64,000 nt of DNA, taken from NCBI GenBank assembly GCA_965250245.1, contig OZ252296.1:5304378-5368377 (forward strand), in the 5' to 3' direction. Below the pieces are notes generated by a model. The model had not been told where the DNA came from, did not search any database, and saw only the letters and a program-made list of their open reading frames with translations. Source of the stretch: JABDIP01 sp965250245 (GTDB lineage Bacteria > Pseudomonadota > Alphaproteobacteria > DSM-16000 > Inquilinaceae). Shown here in pieces: positions 45,948 to 54,540 of the stretch. Position 1 is the stretch's first letter. The number at the start of each line of letters is the position of its first letter. The position numbers were made by a program, and so were the translations under genes.

Positions 45948-46691
45948 ATGGCATTCGATCCGCAAAACCGCGCGGCAGCCTATACCGGCGATCGCGCCGT
46001 AGACCGGGCAGCGATCGACGAGGGCCTGCGGCGCTACATGCTGCGGGTCTACAACTATATGGCGCTCGGCGTGGCCTTCACCGGCGCGATCTCGATGATC
46101 GTGGCGTTGAACCCGCAGCTGACCTACGCGATTGCCGCCACGCCGATCAAATGGGTGCTGTTTGCCGGCATCCTCGGCCTCGGCTTTTTCGCACCGCGCA
46201 TCATGACCGGCGGCAACGCCGCCATGGCGCAGCTTTGCTTCTGGGTCTATGCCGGCATGTGGGGCGGGCTGATCGGTCCCATGCTGTTTGCCTACAACAT
46301 GGCGGGCATGGCCGACCTGATCGCCAAGGCCTTCTTCATCACAACGGCGGCGTTCGCCGGGTTGAGCCTGTTCGGCTACACCACGAAGAAGAACCTCGGC
46401 CCGATGGGCGCGTTCCTGTGCATGGCCACCTTCGGCCTGCTGATCGCGCTGTTCGTGAACATCTTCCTGCTGCAGTCGGCAGGCTTCGACCTCATCCTGA
46501 CCATCGGCGTGATCCTGGTCTTCTCCGGGCTGACCGCCTATGAGACCCAGGAGATCAAGAACTGGTACAGCCAGAACGACGGCACCGCCGTTCAGAGCCA
46601 GAAGGCCATCTTCGGCGCCTTCATGCTGTATGGCAGCTTCGTGACGCTGTTCGTCTGGATCCTGCACCTGCTCGGCATCATGCGCGACTAG
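45948..46691 (+). CDS. Bax inhibitor-1/YccA family membrane protein
   Basis: 247 residues from ATG 45948, preceded by GAGGAG. Seven hydrophobic segments. The family signatures GLTAYETQEIKNWY (with the conserved Asp/Glu near the last helices) and LFGYTTKKNLGPMGAFLCMA are clear. Bacterial members are calcium-leak-type or FtsH-associated proteins. The 3' terminator directly follows, so it is likely monocistronic. Confidence 0.93.
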   Translation: MAFDPQNRAAAYTGDRAVDRAAIDEGLRRYMLRVYNYMALGVAFTGAISMIVALNPQLTYAIAATPIKWVLFAGILGLGFFAPRIMTGGNAAMAQLCFWVYAGMWGGLIGPMLFAYNMAGMADLIAKAFFITTAAFAGLSLFGYTTKKNLGPMGAFLCMATFGLLIALFVNIFLLQSAGFDLILTIGVILVFSGLTAYETQEIKNWYSQNDGTAVQSQKAIFGAFMLYGSFVTLFVWILHLLGIMRD

Positions 46692-46718
46692 CGCCGCCGG
46701 GCGTTCGAACTCCGGAAG

Positions 46719-46749
46719 AGCCCGGGCCCTCGCGGCCCGGGCTTTTTCT
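46719..46749 (+). terminator. Rho-independent terminator
   Basis: AGCCCGGGCC pairs with GGCCCGGGCT across a 5-base loop and is followed by TTTTTCTTT. It closes the Bax-inhibitor transcript. Confidence 0.9.
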
Positions 46750-46829
46750 TTGCCGGCCGCCGGATGTGCGAAGCCTGTCCGGCGCCATGCGCCTGGACTC
46801 TACCGGGCCGGTTCCGGCAGGCTTGGGCC

Positions 46830-47660
46830 ATGTTCAGGCGACTGCTTCGGGATCGGGCGTTCCTTGCGGGTCTGGTGGCCTTCCTGCTGATCGGCGGCCA
46901 TCTGCTCGCCGAAGCGGGCATTGCCGACCGGGACCGGCAAGCCTCGATGTTCGATTTCTCCGCGGAGTGCCAGGCGGGCGCCCTGGCGCTGCTGGACGAT
47001 CGCCGCCTGCTGCCGGAGGCGCCGGAGGACTTCCTGCGGTCGGTCGACCTGGCGAAGACCTGGCCGCAATCCCCCGGATCGGCCCCCGCCGCGCCGGTTG
47101 CCGAAGAGGCCTACGAGGCCATCCTGGCGGGCCGGGACGGCCAGTCGCCGCCGACACGTCTGGACGTGATCGACCGCCATATCACCGGTTTGGAGCATAG
47201 GCAGGGCATGCTGGCGGCCTATGCGGCGTCGGAGCGGGCCTCGCCGGTTGTCGCGGACCTGTCCGTTGCGGCGCCGGGACCGGCCTTCGCATTGCATGCC
47301 CGTCGCGGCGCCTTGCGGGAACGCGCCGGGTCGCAACATGGCGCGTTTGACGCCTATCAGGAGGCGCTGGCGCTGGACTCGTCGGATGCGGCCACGGACG
47401 CGCGGGTCTTCGTTCGCTGGCGCACCGCCGCCCTGCTGCAGGGGCAGGCCAAGGCGGCCGCGATCGACACGCTCGCCGAGGCGGCCGGGCTGATGAACGC
47501 CCAGATCGCCCTGCCCAACTGCATGACCGAGCGGCGCGCCTCGCTGGTCTGGGAGATGGCCAGGCTCTACGAAAGGCTGGACATGCCCCGAGAGGCCGCG
47601 GACCTGCGCGACGGCCTGGCCCTGCGCCAATCGCCGCGCTGGCGGGCCGATCCAAAATAG
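46830..47660 (+). CDS. Membrane-anchored protein of unknown function, TPR-like
   Basis: 276 residues from ATG 46830; one N-terminal membrane segment (~10-28, AFLAGLVAFLLIGGHLLAEA). The rest is soluble and helical, with a possible TPR pair near 160-215 (LHARRGALRERAGSQHGAFD, AYQEALALDSSDAATDARVF). Two cysteines (C46 region, C238 region) might be linked outside the cytoplasm. No family is recognised with certainty. Confidence 0.62.
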   Translation: MFRRLLRDRAFLAGLVAFLLIGGHLLAEAGIADRDRQASMFDFSAECQAGALALLDDRRLLPEAPEDFLRSVDLAKTWPQSPGSAPAAPVAEEAYEAILAGRDGQSPPTRLDVIDRHITGLEHRQGMLAAYAASERASPVVADLSVAAPGPAFALHARRGALRERAGSQHGAFDAYQEALALDSSDAATDARVFVRWRTAALLQGQAKAAAIDTLAEAAGLMNAQIALPNCMTERRASLVWEMARLYERLDMPREAADLRDGLALRQSPRWRADPK

Positions 47661-47670
47661 CCGCTGTGGC

Positions 47671-48429
47671 CTACGCGCAGCGGCCGCCGTCGATCTCCAG
47701 TGCCGCGCCGGTGATGAACCCCGCCTCGTCCGAGGCCAGATAGACCGCCGCGCCGGCGATGTCGGCCGGCGTACTCATGCGGCCGAGCGGGATCGTGGCG
47801 ACGAATTTCTCGCGTTTCTCCGGCGTGTCGCCGCCCATGAAGGTGCCGGCCAGCGGCGTGTCGCCCAGCACCGGGCACAGCGCGTTGACCCGGATGTTCT
47901 GCGGCGCAAGCTCCACCGCCATGGATTTGCTGGCGACGACCACGGCGCCCTTCGACGCGTTGTACCAAGTCAGGCCCGGGCGCGGTCTCAGCGCCGCCGT
48001 GGACGCGGTGTTGATCACCGAGCCGCCGCCACGCGCCGCCAGCAGCGGCACCGCATGGCGCATGGCGTGGAAGATCGCCTTGACGTTGACCTGGAAGACC
48101 CGGTCGAACTCCACCTCGGTGATCTCCAGCAGCGGCTTGTTCATATGGCTGACGCCGGCATTGTTCACCAGGATGTCGAGGCCGCCGAAGGCCTGCGAAG
48201 CGGCCTGGACCATGCCGGCGGTCGAGGCGTCGTCCCCGACATCGGTTTCGGCGAAGACCGCCGCACCGGGGCTGCCGGCGTTGATAGCCTCGGTCACCCG
48301 CTGCCCATTGTCGGCGTCGATGTCGGCGACGACGACCTTGGCCCCCTCGCGGACATAGGCCTCGGCGATGCCCTCGCCGAACCCGGACCCGCCGCCGGTC
48401 ACGATCGCCACCTTGCCTGCCAGCCTCAT
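47671..48429 (-). CDS. SDR family oxidoreductase (FabG-like)
   Basis: 252 residues. Rossmann motif TGGGSGFGEGIA (~11-22), NNAGVSH, the catalytic Ser in INTASTAA and YNASK (YxxxK), plus the C-terminal GAALEIDGGRC cofactor-binding end. A classical NAD(P)-dependent dehydrogenase of the glucose dehydrogenase/FabG-like group. The Asp of VVADID at the end of beta-2 suggests NAD rather than NADP. Substrate unknown. The gene converges on the TPR-like protein gene. Confidence 0.9.
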   Translation of the reverse strand: MRLAGKVAIVTGGGSGFGEGIAEAYVREGAKVVVADIDADNGQRVTEAINAGSPGAAVFAETDVGDDASTAGMVQAASQAFGGLDILVNNAGVSHMNKPLLEITEVEFDRVFQVNVKAIFHAMRHAVPLLAARGGGSVINTASTAALRPRPGLTWYNASKGAVVVASKSMAVELAPQNIRVNALCPVLGDTPLAGTFMGGDTPEKREKFVATIPLGRMSTPADIAGAAVYLASDEAGFITGAALEIDGGRCA

Positions 48430-48667
48430 GCCTTCCTCCCCGTGTTGCCGGTTGTCGCCAACCCTGTTCGCGCGCTGCTGCTCTCGCGACTCTAGCGCGC
48501 AGGGGCGGCATCGGCCACGGCCCGGAGCCTCTCATGGGGCGCACCGGACCGGCGCATTAACCGGCGGGTAATTCGGCCAACGGCAGGGTGGAGCGCGTCG
48601 TCGTTTCGTGAGCCGGCGCGCACCGCGTTGGGTCAACGCGCGCGCCAGCGTCCATCGGGAGGACACC

Positions 48668-48841
48668 ATGACCTTCCCCCTGTTCCTGAACTGGCTGTAT
48701 CTCGTTGCCGGCTTGGTGCTTCTTGGAATTGGTGTCCGCGCGCTGGCCCGCTACCACCGGTCGACATTGTGGACCGAGGCGGTCGGCCCGGTGCCGGGGC
48801 CGCCTCAGCCGGCCAGCTCGTCCTTCAGGGTGCGCAGATAG
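48668..48841 (+). CDS. Small single-pass membrane protein
   Basis: 57 residues from ATG 48668, preceded by GGGAGG five bases upstream. It has one membrane segment (FLNWLYLVAGLVLLGIGVRA, ~5-24), then a basic and Pro-rich tail. No family is recognised. Its 3' end overlaps the XRE regulator gene by 37 bp in the convergent direction, so the tail may be partly a by-product of that gene. The ribosome site and hydrophobic core favour a real gene. Confidence 0.45.
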   Translation: MTFPLFLNWLYLVAGLVLLGIGVRALARYHRSTLWTEAVGPVPGPPQPASSSFRVRR

Positions 48842-49656
48842 GTCGGCACGTCGGTCGGCTGGATGACGGCGCCGCGGATCAGGTCGTCGAAATGCTGGGT
48901 CAGGGTCCGGATGTGCTCTGTGGAATTGAACACGATGTACATCTGACCGACATAGACCGCGGCGCGCAGGGGCCCGAAGATCGTCACCGGGATGGTGTAG
49001 CGCTGCAGCCCGTCGAACAGGAACCAGCGGAAGGTCGGATAGAGCTCCTCGACCAGCTCGATCATGTGGTCGAGCTGGCGACGCCGCGCGTCGCGATCCA
49101 GGCCGCGCCAGATGCCCTCACCGCGGGCAAAGCCTGAGATCGACTGCAGCGAGCTGCAGGCCTCCATATCGGTTTCCGGCCGGCGCTGATAGGCCAGACG
49201 CACCGCGGCCTTCTCGATCGCCTGTTCCGGCCGGGCGGTGGCGAAGTAGCCGAGCTCGTAGCGCGCCACGTCCTCGGCGCGGAGCAGGTCGGGGATGCTC
49301 GACGGCACGTAGCGGATCTTGTAGCCGATCGCCTCGCGATGCCATTCCAGCAGCATCTCGTCGGCCGCCGACAGGGCGTCGCGGCGGATGCTGATCTGCT
49401 CCTCCATGATGTCGGCGCCGAGCTGTCCCTGCTGGCTCAACCCCAGCAGCCAGTCGATGCTGACCTGCCAGCGCGCGGCGATGGCGGCCAGGGTCTCGAC
49501 CCGGGGCAGCCGGTCGTTCGAGGCGGAGAGCAGTTGCGACAGGGTCGACCGGTCCATGCCGGCCTCGGTGGCGAAGGCGCTCCGGCTCATGCCGGATTCG
49601 GCGATCACCGTCTCCAGCCTCTCGCGGAACTGTTCCAGGAAATCGCGGCGATCCAT
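48805..49656 (-). CDS. XRE-type transcriptional regulator with C-terminal ligand-like domain
   Basis: 283 residues from ATG 49656. The helix-turn-helix is ~20-45: MSRSAFATEAGMDRSTLSQL, followed by WQVSIDWLLGLS. The long C-terminal part (~95-283) has no known catalytic motif; YTIPVTIFGPLRAAVYVGQM and HFDDLIRGA mark it as a conserved helical-beta regulator domain. It is divergent from the desaturase gene (141 bp between starts), which suggests it controls that operon and itself. A TTG at 49674 is another possible start. Confidence 0.83.
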   Translation of the reverse strand: MDRRDFLEQFRERLETVIAESGMSRSAFATEAGMDRSTLSQLLSASNDRLPRVETLAAIAARWQVSIDWLLGLSQQGQLGADIMEEQISIRRDALSAADEMLLEWHREAIGYKIRYVPSSIPDLLRAEDVARYELGYFATARPEQAIEKAAVRLAYQRRPETDMEACSSLQSISGFARGEGIWRGLDRDARRRQLDHMIELVEELYPTFRWFLFDGLQRYTIPVTIFGPLRAAVYVGQMYIVFNSTEHIRTLTQHFDDLIRGAVIQPTDVPTYLRTLKDELAG

Positions 49657-49797
49657 GGTGCGGCTCGGCTGCAAATGTCAGCGATGTCGTAGTAACGCAA
49701 CAGATTGTGTGAAAAGTCAACATCTGCTCGATTTGATGACCGAACGCGTCGTTTTGTGCGCGTTCCCGCGTTGTCGATCGGTGGGATTTGCGTTGAA

Positions 49798-50766
49798 ATG
49801 TCAGCAATGACAAAACGAAATCAACAACATGGACAATCCGGCCGCACCCTCAGCCAGCTCCTTCCCGAAGCGCCCACCTGGGCGGTGATCGTCGCCGTTT
49901 ACGGCGGCTGGGGGCTGGTGACCTGGTTCCACGCCGCGATTCCAACCTGGTTGCTGGTACCGGTCGGCGGGATGCTGATCGTCTGGCACAGCTCCCTGCA
50001 GCACGAGACCATCCACGGTCACCCGACCCGCCGCCGCTGGCTCAACACCGCGCTCGGCTGGCCGCCGCTCGGGCTCTGGCTGCCCTATGCGATCTACCGC
50101 GAATCCCATCTGCTGCATCACAACAACCGGCAGCTCACCGAGCCCGACGCCGATCCGGAGAGCTTCTACCTGACGGCGGAGACCTGGGCCCGCTTCGGAC
50201 CGGTGCGGCGGGCGCTCTATCTTGTGAACCAGACGCTGCTGGGACGGCTCGTGCTCGGTCCGGTCCTGGCGATCGGCGGGTTCCTGGCCGGAGAGGCGCG
50301 CCGCGTCGCCCGCGGCGATCTGCGCCACGCCGGCATCTGGCTGCGTCACGGGCTGGGCGTGGCGGCAGTGCTCACCTGGGTCGGCGTGATCTGCGGCCTG
50401 CCGGTCTGGCTCTATGTGCTCGGCTTCGTCTATCCGGGCGCGGCGCTGACGCTGCTGCGCTCCTTCGCCGAGCATCGGGCCGCGCCCGACCCGGCGGAGC
50501 GCACCGCGGTGGTGCATGCCGGGCCCCTGTTCGGCTTGCTCTATCTCAACAACAATCTGCATGTGGCCCATCACGCCCGTCCCGCGCTGGCCTGGTACCA
50601 CCTGCCGGACTTCAACCGGCAGATCGGCGGCGACCGCCAGGCTGAGCGCGGCGCCGGGCTCTATTCCGGATATGGCGCGCTGATACGGCGATACCTGCTG
50701 CGGCCGATCGACCATCCGGTGCGGCGCGCGGGAGCGGCGGCGGCGGAGGCGGCGCAATGGCGATGA
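49798..50766 (+). CDS. Membrane fatty acid desaturase
   Basis: 322 residues from ATG 49798 (ATG 49807 is equally possible). Histidine boxes of the di-iron desaturase family: HSSLQHETIHGH (~62-73), ESHLLHHNNRQ (~102-112) and the C-terminal NNNLHVAHHARPALAWYHL (~258-276). Four membrane segments are spaced between them. It introduces a double bond or hydroxyl in an acyl chain or related lipid. Divergent from the XRE regulator and overlapping the PhnD-like gene by 10 bp. Confidence 0.88.
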   Translation: MSAMTKRNQQHGQSGRTLSQLLPEAPTWAVIVAVYGGWGLVTWFHAAIPTWLLVPVGGMLIVWHSSLQHETIHGHPTRRRWLNTALGWPPLGLWLPYAIYRESHLLHHNNRQLTEPDADPESFYLTAETWARFGPVRRALYLVNQTLLGRLVLGPVLAIGGFLAGEARRVARGDLRHAGIWLRHGLGVAAVLTWVGVICGLPVWLYVLGFVYPGAALTLLRSFAEHRAAPDPAERTAVVHAGPLFGLLYLNNNLHVAHHARPALAWYHLPDFNRQIGGDRQAERGAGLYSGYGALIRRYLLRPIDHPVRRAGAAAAEAAQWR

Positions 50767-51569
50767 CCGCCAGCCTGCCGATGTACGACCTGCCGGAGCT
50801 GCGGCCGGCGGCGGAGGCGGTCTGGCGGTCGATGGCCGGCTCGCTGCGGGCCGGCGGCGTGCAAGGCGTGCCGACGGGCCTGTCCTGGAGCCCGCCGCGC
50901 GACCTCTGGCGCGATCGCGCGCTGCTGTTCAGCCAGACCTGCGGCTATCCGCTGATCAACGGCTTCGCCGGCCGGCTGCGGCCGGTGGCGACGCCGTGCT
51001 ATCGCGTGGAGGGGTGCGACGGCCCGCGCTATCGCAGCGCCGTGGTCGTGCGCCACTCCGCCGGGTTCGAAACGCTGGACGATTGCCGTGGCGCGGTCTG
51101 CGCGGTCAACAGCTGGGATTCGCTGTCGGGGTGGCAGGCGTTGGCCGCGCTGGCTGCACCCCTGTCCCGGCAATGCCGGTTCTTCGGCGGCGCCCGGCTG
51201 ACCGGCAGCCACCTGGACAGCGCCTCCGCGGTGGCGGCGGGCGAGGCCGACATCGCGGCCATCGACGCCATCTGCTGGGCCCATATCCGGCGGTACCGGC
51301 CGGCGGTGGCACAGGCCCTTCGGGTGCTGACCTGGACCGAACCGGCGCCGGGATTGCCCTTCGTGACCTCGGCCGACGCGGCGGACCACCTGGTGGCGCG
51401 CCTGCGCCGGGCGGTCTTCGCCATGCTCGAGGACCCGGCGATCGACCGGGATCGCGACACGCTGCGCCTCGCCGGCGCCGAGGTGCTCGAGATCGGCGAC
51501 TACGCCGTCATCCGCGACATCGCCGACCGGGCGGCGGCGCTAGGACAGCCGGAGCCGCTCGCGGCCTGA
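50757..51569 (+). CDS. PhnD-like periplasmic-binding-fold protein without a signal peptide
   Basis: 270 residues from ATG 50757, overlapping the desaturase gene. The fold resembles phosphate/phosphonate-binding proteins: LLFSQTCGYPLINGF, DGPRYRSAVVVRHSAG, CAVNSWDSLSGWQAL, TGSHLDSASAVAAGEADIAA and AIDAICWAHIRRY. No signal sequence or transmembrane helix precedes the fold, unlike a true PhnD. It may bind a small molecule in the cytoplasm and work with the desaturase or the XRE regulator, rather than feed an ABC importer; no importer genes are nearby. Confidence 0.78.
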   Translation: MAMTASLPMYDLPELRPAAEAVWRSMAGSLRAGGVQGVPTGLSWSPPRDLWRDRALLFSQTCGYPLINGFAGRLRPVATPCYRVEGCDGPRYRSAVVVRHSAGFETLDDCRGAVCAVNSWDSLSGWQALAALAAPLSRQCRFFGGARLTGSHLDSASAVAAGEADIAAIDAICWAHIRRYRPAVAQALRVLTWTEPAPGLPFVTSADAADHLVARLRRAVFAMLEDPAIDRDRDTLRLAGAEVLEIGDYAVIRDIADRAAALGQPEPLAA

Positions 51570-51603
51570 CCGGTGACGGCCCGGTGGCGCTATACTGGCC
51601 GCC

Positions 51604-52341
51604 ATGATCCTGTTCGCGAGCGATTTCGGCCATGACGGCCCCTATGTGGGCCAGGTCCACGCGGTGCTTGCCACCCAGGCGCCCGGCGTCGCCGTGATCG
51701 ACCTGATGCACGACCTTCCGGCCTTCCGGCCGGCCGCGGCCGGCTACCTGTTGCGGGCCGTGCTGCGCACCACGGCGCATCCGGGACCCGGCGAGACCGA
51801 GGTGGTGCTGGCGGTCGTCGATCCCGGGGTCGGCACCGAGCGGGAGCCGATCATCGTCGAGGCGGACGGACGTCTGCTGGTCGGGCCGGACAACGGGTTG
51901 CTGGCCGCGGCGGGCGGCGGCGCGGCGGACCGGGCCTGGCGGATCGACTGGCGTCCCGACGCGCTCTCCGACAGCTTCCACGGCCGCGACCTGTTCGCGC
52001 CGGTGGCCGCGCTCCTGTCGCAGGGGCTGCGCTTCGAGCGGAGCGAGATCGCGACGTCGGACCTGGTCGGGGCCGACCTGCCCAACCCGTGGGCGGAAAT
52101 CATCTATTGCGACCGCTACGGCAACGCCATGACCGGGCTCGACGCTGCCGATCTGAGCGACGGGACGGTGCTGACGGTCGGTGGCGAGGCGGTCCGCAAC
52201 GCGCGCACCTTCGGCGCGGTGCCGGAGGGAACCGGGTTCTGGTACGCCAACAGCCTCGGCCTGGCCGAGATCGCGATCAACCAGGGCGATGCCGCCGCGA
52301 CCTACGGCCTCTCGGTGGGGACGCCCGTGACGGTGGGCTAG
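51604..52341 (+). CDS. S-adenosylmethionine hydroxide adenosyltransferase (DUF62 family)
   Basis: 245 residues. Family marks: FASDFGHDGPYVGQVHAVL at the start, VVDPGVGTEREP, GPDNGLL, FHGRDLFAP and IIYCDRYGNAMTG. The enzyme hydrolyses S-adenosylmethionine to adenosine and methionine, and is related to chlorinases and fluorinases. The 23-residue loop that marks a fluorinase is not evident, so a hydrolase is the safer call. The gene ends in a 4-bp convergent overlap with the PhyH gene. Confidence 0.92.
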   Translation: MILFASDFGHDGPYVGQVHAVLATQAPGVAVIDLMHDLPAFRPAAAGYLLRAVLRTTAHPGPGETEVVLAVVDPGVGTEREPIIVEADGRLLVGPDNGLLAAAGGGAADRAWRIDWRPDALSDSFHGRDLFAPVAALLSQGLRFERSEIATSDLVGADLPNPWAEIIYCDRYGNAMTGLDAADLSDGTVLTVGGEAVRNARTFGAVPEGTGFWYANSLGLAEIAINQGDAAATYGLSVGTPVTVG

Positions 52342-53180
52342 GCGAAGCCGCGCGCCGGCATGGCCGGGTCCCGGCGCAGCCAGTTGTCCGCCGGGTAGTC
52401 GCAGGCGCCGTCGATGACATGCAGCGTGTAGGCGTGGCGCGACCGGTCGGAGCGGTTCGGCCCGCTCAGATGCGGCAGCGATCCGTGCAGCACGATCAGA
52501 GTGCCGCGCGGCACCTCCAGCGGCACGATACCGGTCTCCGGGAAGGGCGTCGGGTCGTAGTCGTCGAAGGTGACGCCGCCGGCGCCGTCGCGCCGGAACC
52601 GCCGCTTCGGCCCGGATGTGTGGGCGCCGGGGATGGCCTGCAGGCAGCCATTCTCCAGGGTCGCGTCCTGCAGCGCGAACCACAGGCCGATGACGCTGGG
52701 CGGGTCCGTATAGAGGAACGTCGAATCCTGGTGGCAGATCACCTCGCCGCCGATCCGCGGCTGCTTGAAGATGTACATGGATTGCAGCAGCAGCGGCTCG
52801 GCGATCCCCAGATCGGACACGGTCTCGGCCAGGGCCGGCGCCCGCGAGAACGCCGCGAAGACCGGGTCCAAGTCATGTAGCGCATGGCCGATCTTGTTGA
52901 TCGACAGCGCCTTGTCGCGCAGCAGCCTTCCGTCCGGCCCGTGCGCCTCCTCCTCGAAGAAGAAGCGGATCTTGTCGCCGGAGGTGAGGAAGTAGTCGTC
53001 GGTGGTGTGGGTCTGCTCGGTGGTGGAGAAGACCGAGCGCACCGAGTCCGGATCGAACCCGTCGATCAGCGCGCCGGCGCGGTCAATCAGCGCGTCGCAC
53101 TGGCCGGCATCGGCGAAACCCTCGATGACGAGGAACCCATCGCGATCGAAATCGGCTTTCTGTGAGTCTGTGAGGGCCAT
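52338..53180 (-). CDS. Phytanoyl-CoA dioxygenase (PhyH) family protein
   Basis: 280 residues from ATG 53180. Fe(II)/2-oxoglutarate dioxygenase fold: CHQDSTFLYTD contains the HxD metal pair (~135-137), FALQDATLENGCLQAIPGAH precedes the segment with the distal His (LHGSLPHLSGPN) and the Arg that binds 2-oxoglutarate (RSRHAYTLHV). It probably hydroxylates a small acyl or secondary metabolite. The frame extends upstream to 53348 but the added part is not typical of the family. Confidence 0.9.
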   Translation of the reverse strand: MALTDSQKADFDRDGFLVIEGFADAGQCDALIDRAGALIDGFDPDSVRSVFSTTEQTHTTDDYFLTSGDKIRFFFEEEAHGPDGRLLRDKALSINKIGHALHDLDPVFAAFSRAPALAETVSDLGIAEPLLLQSMYIFKQPRIGGEVICHQDSTFLYTDPPSVIGLWFALQDATLENGCLQAIPGAHTSGPKRRFRRDGAGGVTFDDYDPTPFPETGIVPLEVPRGTLIVLHGSLPHLSGPNRSDRSRHAYTLHVIDGACDYPADNWLRRDPAMPARGFA

Positions 53181-53494
53181 GTCGTGTGTTCCGGCGCCGG
53201 CGGCGATGCCGCTAGCTAGCCACCACGGACCGGGAACGGCAAGGCCCAGAAACGAGTTCGGGAGCCGGTCTGGCGATGACGGCTCCCGCTTCTCGGTGTG
53301 TCCCGACGATGCCCACCCGCGGTTGTGAGTTCCGTCGGAAGTCGCCACAGGGCACTGCGGCGGCTCTGATCGTCGCCGGCTAACCGACCACGTGATGACA
53401 GCGTGCGCCTGTCTGGATCGGCCGTCAACCCGGTAGCCGTGCAGTGCAGCATGGCCGAACCGGCACCGGGCATCGGGCTCAATCGGCGGCGTCG
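53181..53494. other. Intergenic region, no recognisable feature
   Basis: 314 bp between the PhyH gene and the GNAT gene, both on the minus strand. No coding frame with family similarity, no strong hairpin and no terminator with a T-run were seen. Confidence 0.5.
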
Positions 53495-54055
53495 CTAGGC
53501 CGCATCGCGCGCCGTGCGCCGATCGGGCCTATTGCGCCGGTTTCCGCGAACCCACCTCCGGGATTCGACCGCGCCGGACACGCCGGCCAGCGCGCCGGGC
53601 GCCAGTTCTGCGACCAAGAGTCGCTCCGGCGCCTCGTCCGGCATGGCGATGCCGTGCGGCGTCGCCGGGCGGAACCCGAACTGGCCGTAATAATCCATCG
53701 GTCCGACCAGCAGCACGATGCGGTGGCCGCCGGCCTGGGCGAGATCGAGGGAGCGGTTCACCAAGCCCCGGCCGATGCCTTCGCCGGCCCGCCCCGGCGC
53801 CACCGCCAGAGGGCCCAGCAGCAGCGCCCCGGTGCCGTCACCGATGGCGACCGGCCAGTACTGGATCGATCCGACCAGCGGGGCCGCCCCGTCCGCCCCG
53901 GCATCGCGGGCCACCAGCTCGAGCCCGGCCACCGGCGCGACGCCCGCCCGATAGCGATAGGCGGTCTTGCGATGCCGGTCGGGCCCGAAGGCCAGGTCGA
54001 GGAGGGTCTTGATGGCGGGCCCGTCGGCCGGCCGCTTGGCGGAGATGACAAACAT
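53495..54055 (-). CDS. GNAT family N-acetyltransferase
   Basis: 186 residues from ATG 54055. The acetyl-CoA pyrophosphate-binding motif is GRAGEGIGRGLVNRSLDLA (Q/R-x-x-G-x-G/A, ~91-109), preceded by LLLGPLAVAP, the usual beta-4. GHRIVLLVGPMDYYGQFGFR follows, with the Tyr/Phe motif at the acyl-binding end. Length and motif match the YhbS-like group. The substrate is unknown. The C-terminal tail is rich in Arg. Confidence 0.87.
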   Translation of the reverse strand: MFVISAKRPADGPAIKTLLDLAFGPDRHRKTAYRYRAGVAPVAGLELVARDAGADGAAPLVGSIQYWPVAIGDGTGALLLGPLAVAPGRAGEGIGRGLVNRSLDLAQAGGHRIVLLVGPMDYYGQFGFRPATPHGIAMPDEAPERLLVAELAPGALAGVSGAVESRRWVRGNRRNRPDRRTARDAA

Positions 54056-54336
54056 GGTGTCCAGTCCTTGACGAAGATGCCTGAAGGGAGCGGGAAGGCC
54101 GACTGGACCGCGGCCGAGCGCGGTCGTCAGTCGGCGCGGCGCGGTCGCGCCCCGCATCGTCGTCGCATCTGAGACCGGAGAACCGTTTTCACGTCTCGCC
54201 CCTCGTCAAGGTCGGACATTCATTAGCAGATCGGGCGGCCGAGTCAATCTGCGCCAGTCGCGGGCCGCCCGATTGTCCTCGTACCGGCGGCACGGCGCGC
54301 CTATCCTGTCGGCAGCCGAATGTGAGGGCCTGAGCG

Positions 54337-54540
54337 ATGGATCGCGACGAGATCGAGGCGACGGTGTCGCTGCTGCTGGACGACATGGAAGGCGAATGGG
54401 GGGACCGGCACGAAATCTTCCTGCGCGTCCAACAGGTGCTGGATCAGATGCGCGCCATGGGCATGCCGCTGCCCGAGGACCTGGTGCGCATGGAGGAGGA
54501 GTTGGCGGCGGAATTCGCCGCGGAGGTCAAGAACCCTTAG
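54337..54540 (+). CDS. Small conserved acidic protein of unknown function
   Basis: 67 residues from ATG 54337. It is highly charged and helical (VSLLLDDMEGEWGDRHEIFL, RVQQVLDQMRAMGMPLPEDL, EEELAAEFAAE), with no signal or membrane segment. The pattern resembles short conserved alphaproteobacterial ORFs with no known role. Its stop overlaps the 3' end of the downstream minus-strand methyltransferase gene by 14 bp. Confidence 0.65.
   Translation: MDRDEIEATVSLLLDDMEGEWGDRHEIFLRVQQVLDQMRAMGMPLPEDLVRMEEELAAEFAAEVKNP

Noticed and set aside
54231..54272. Inverted repeat TCGGGCGGCC / GGCCGCCCGA with a 22-base spacer upstream of the small acidic protein
   Set aside because: Only 10 bp of very GC-rich sequence, expected by chance here; no T-run and no conserved position to support a site.
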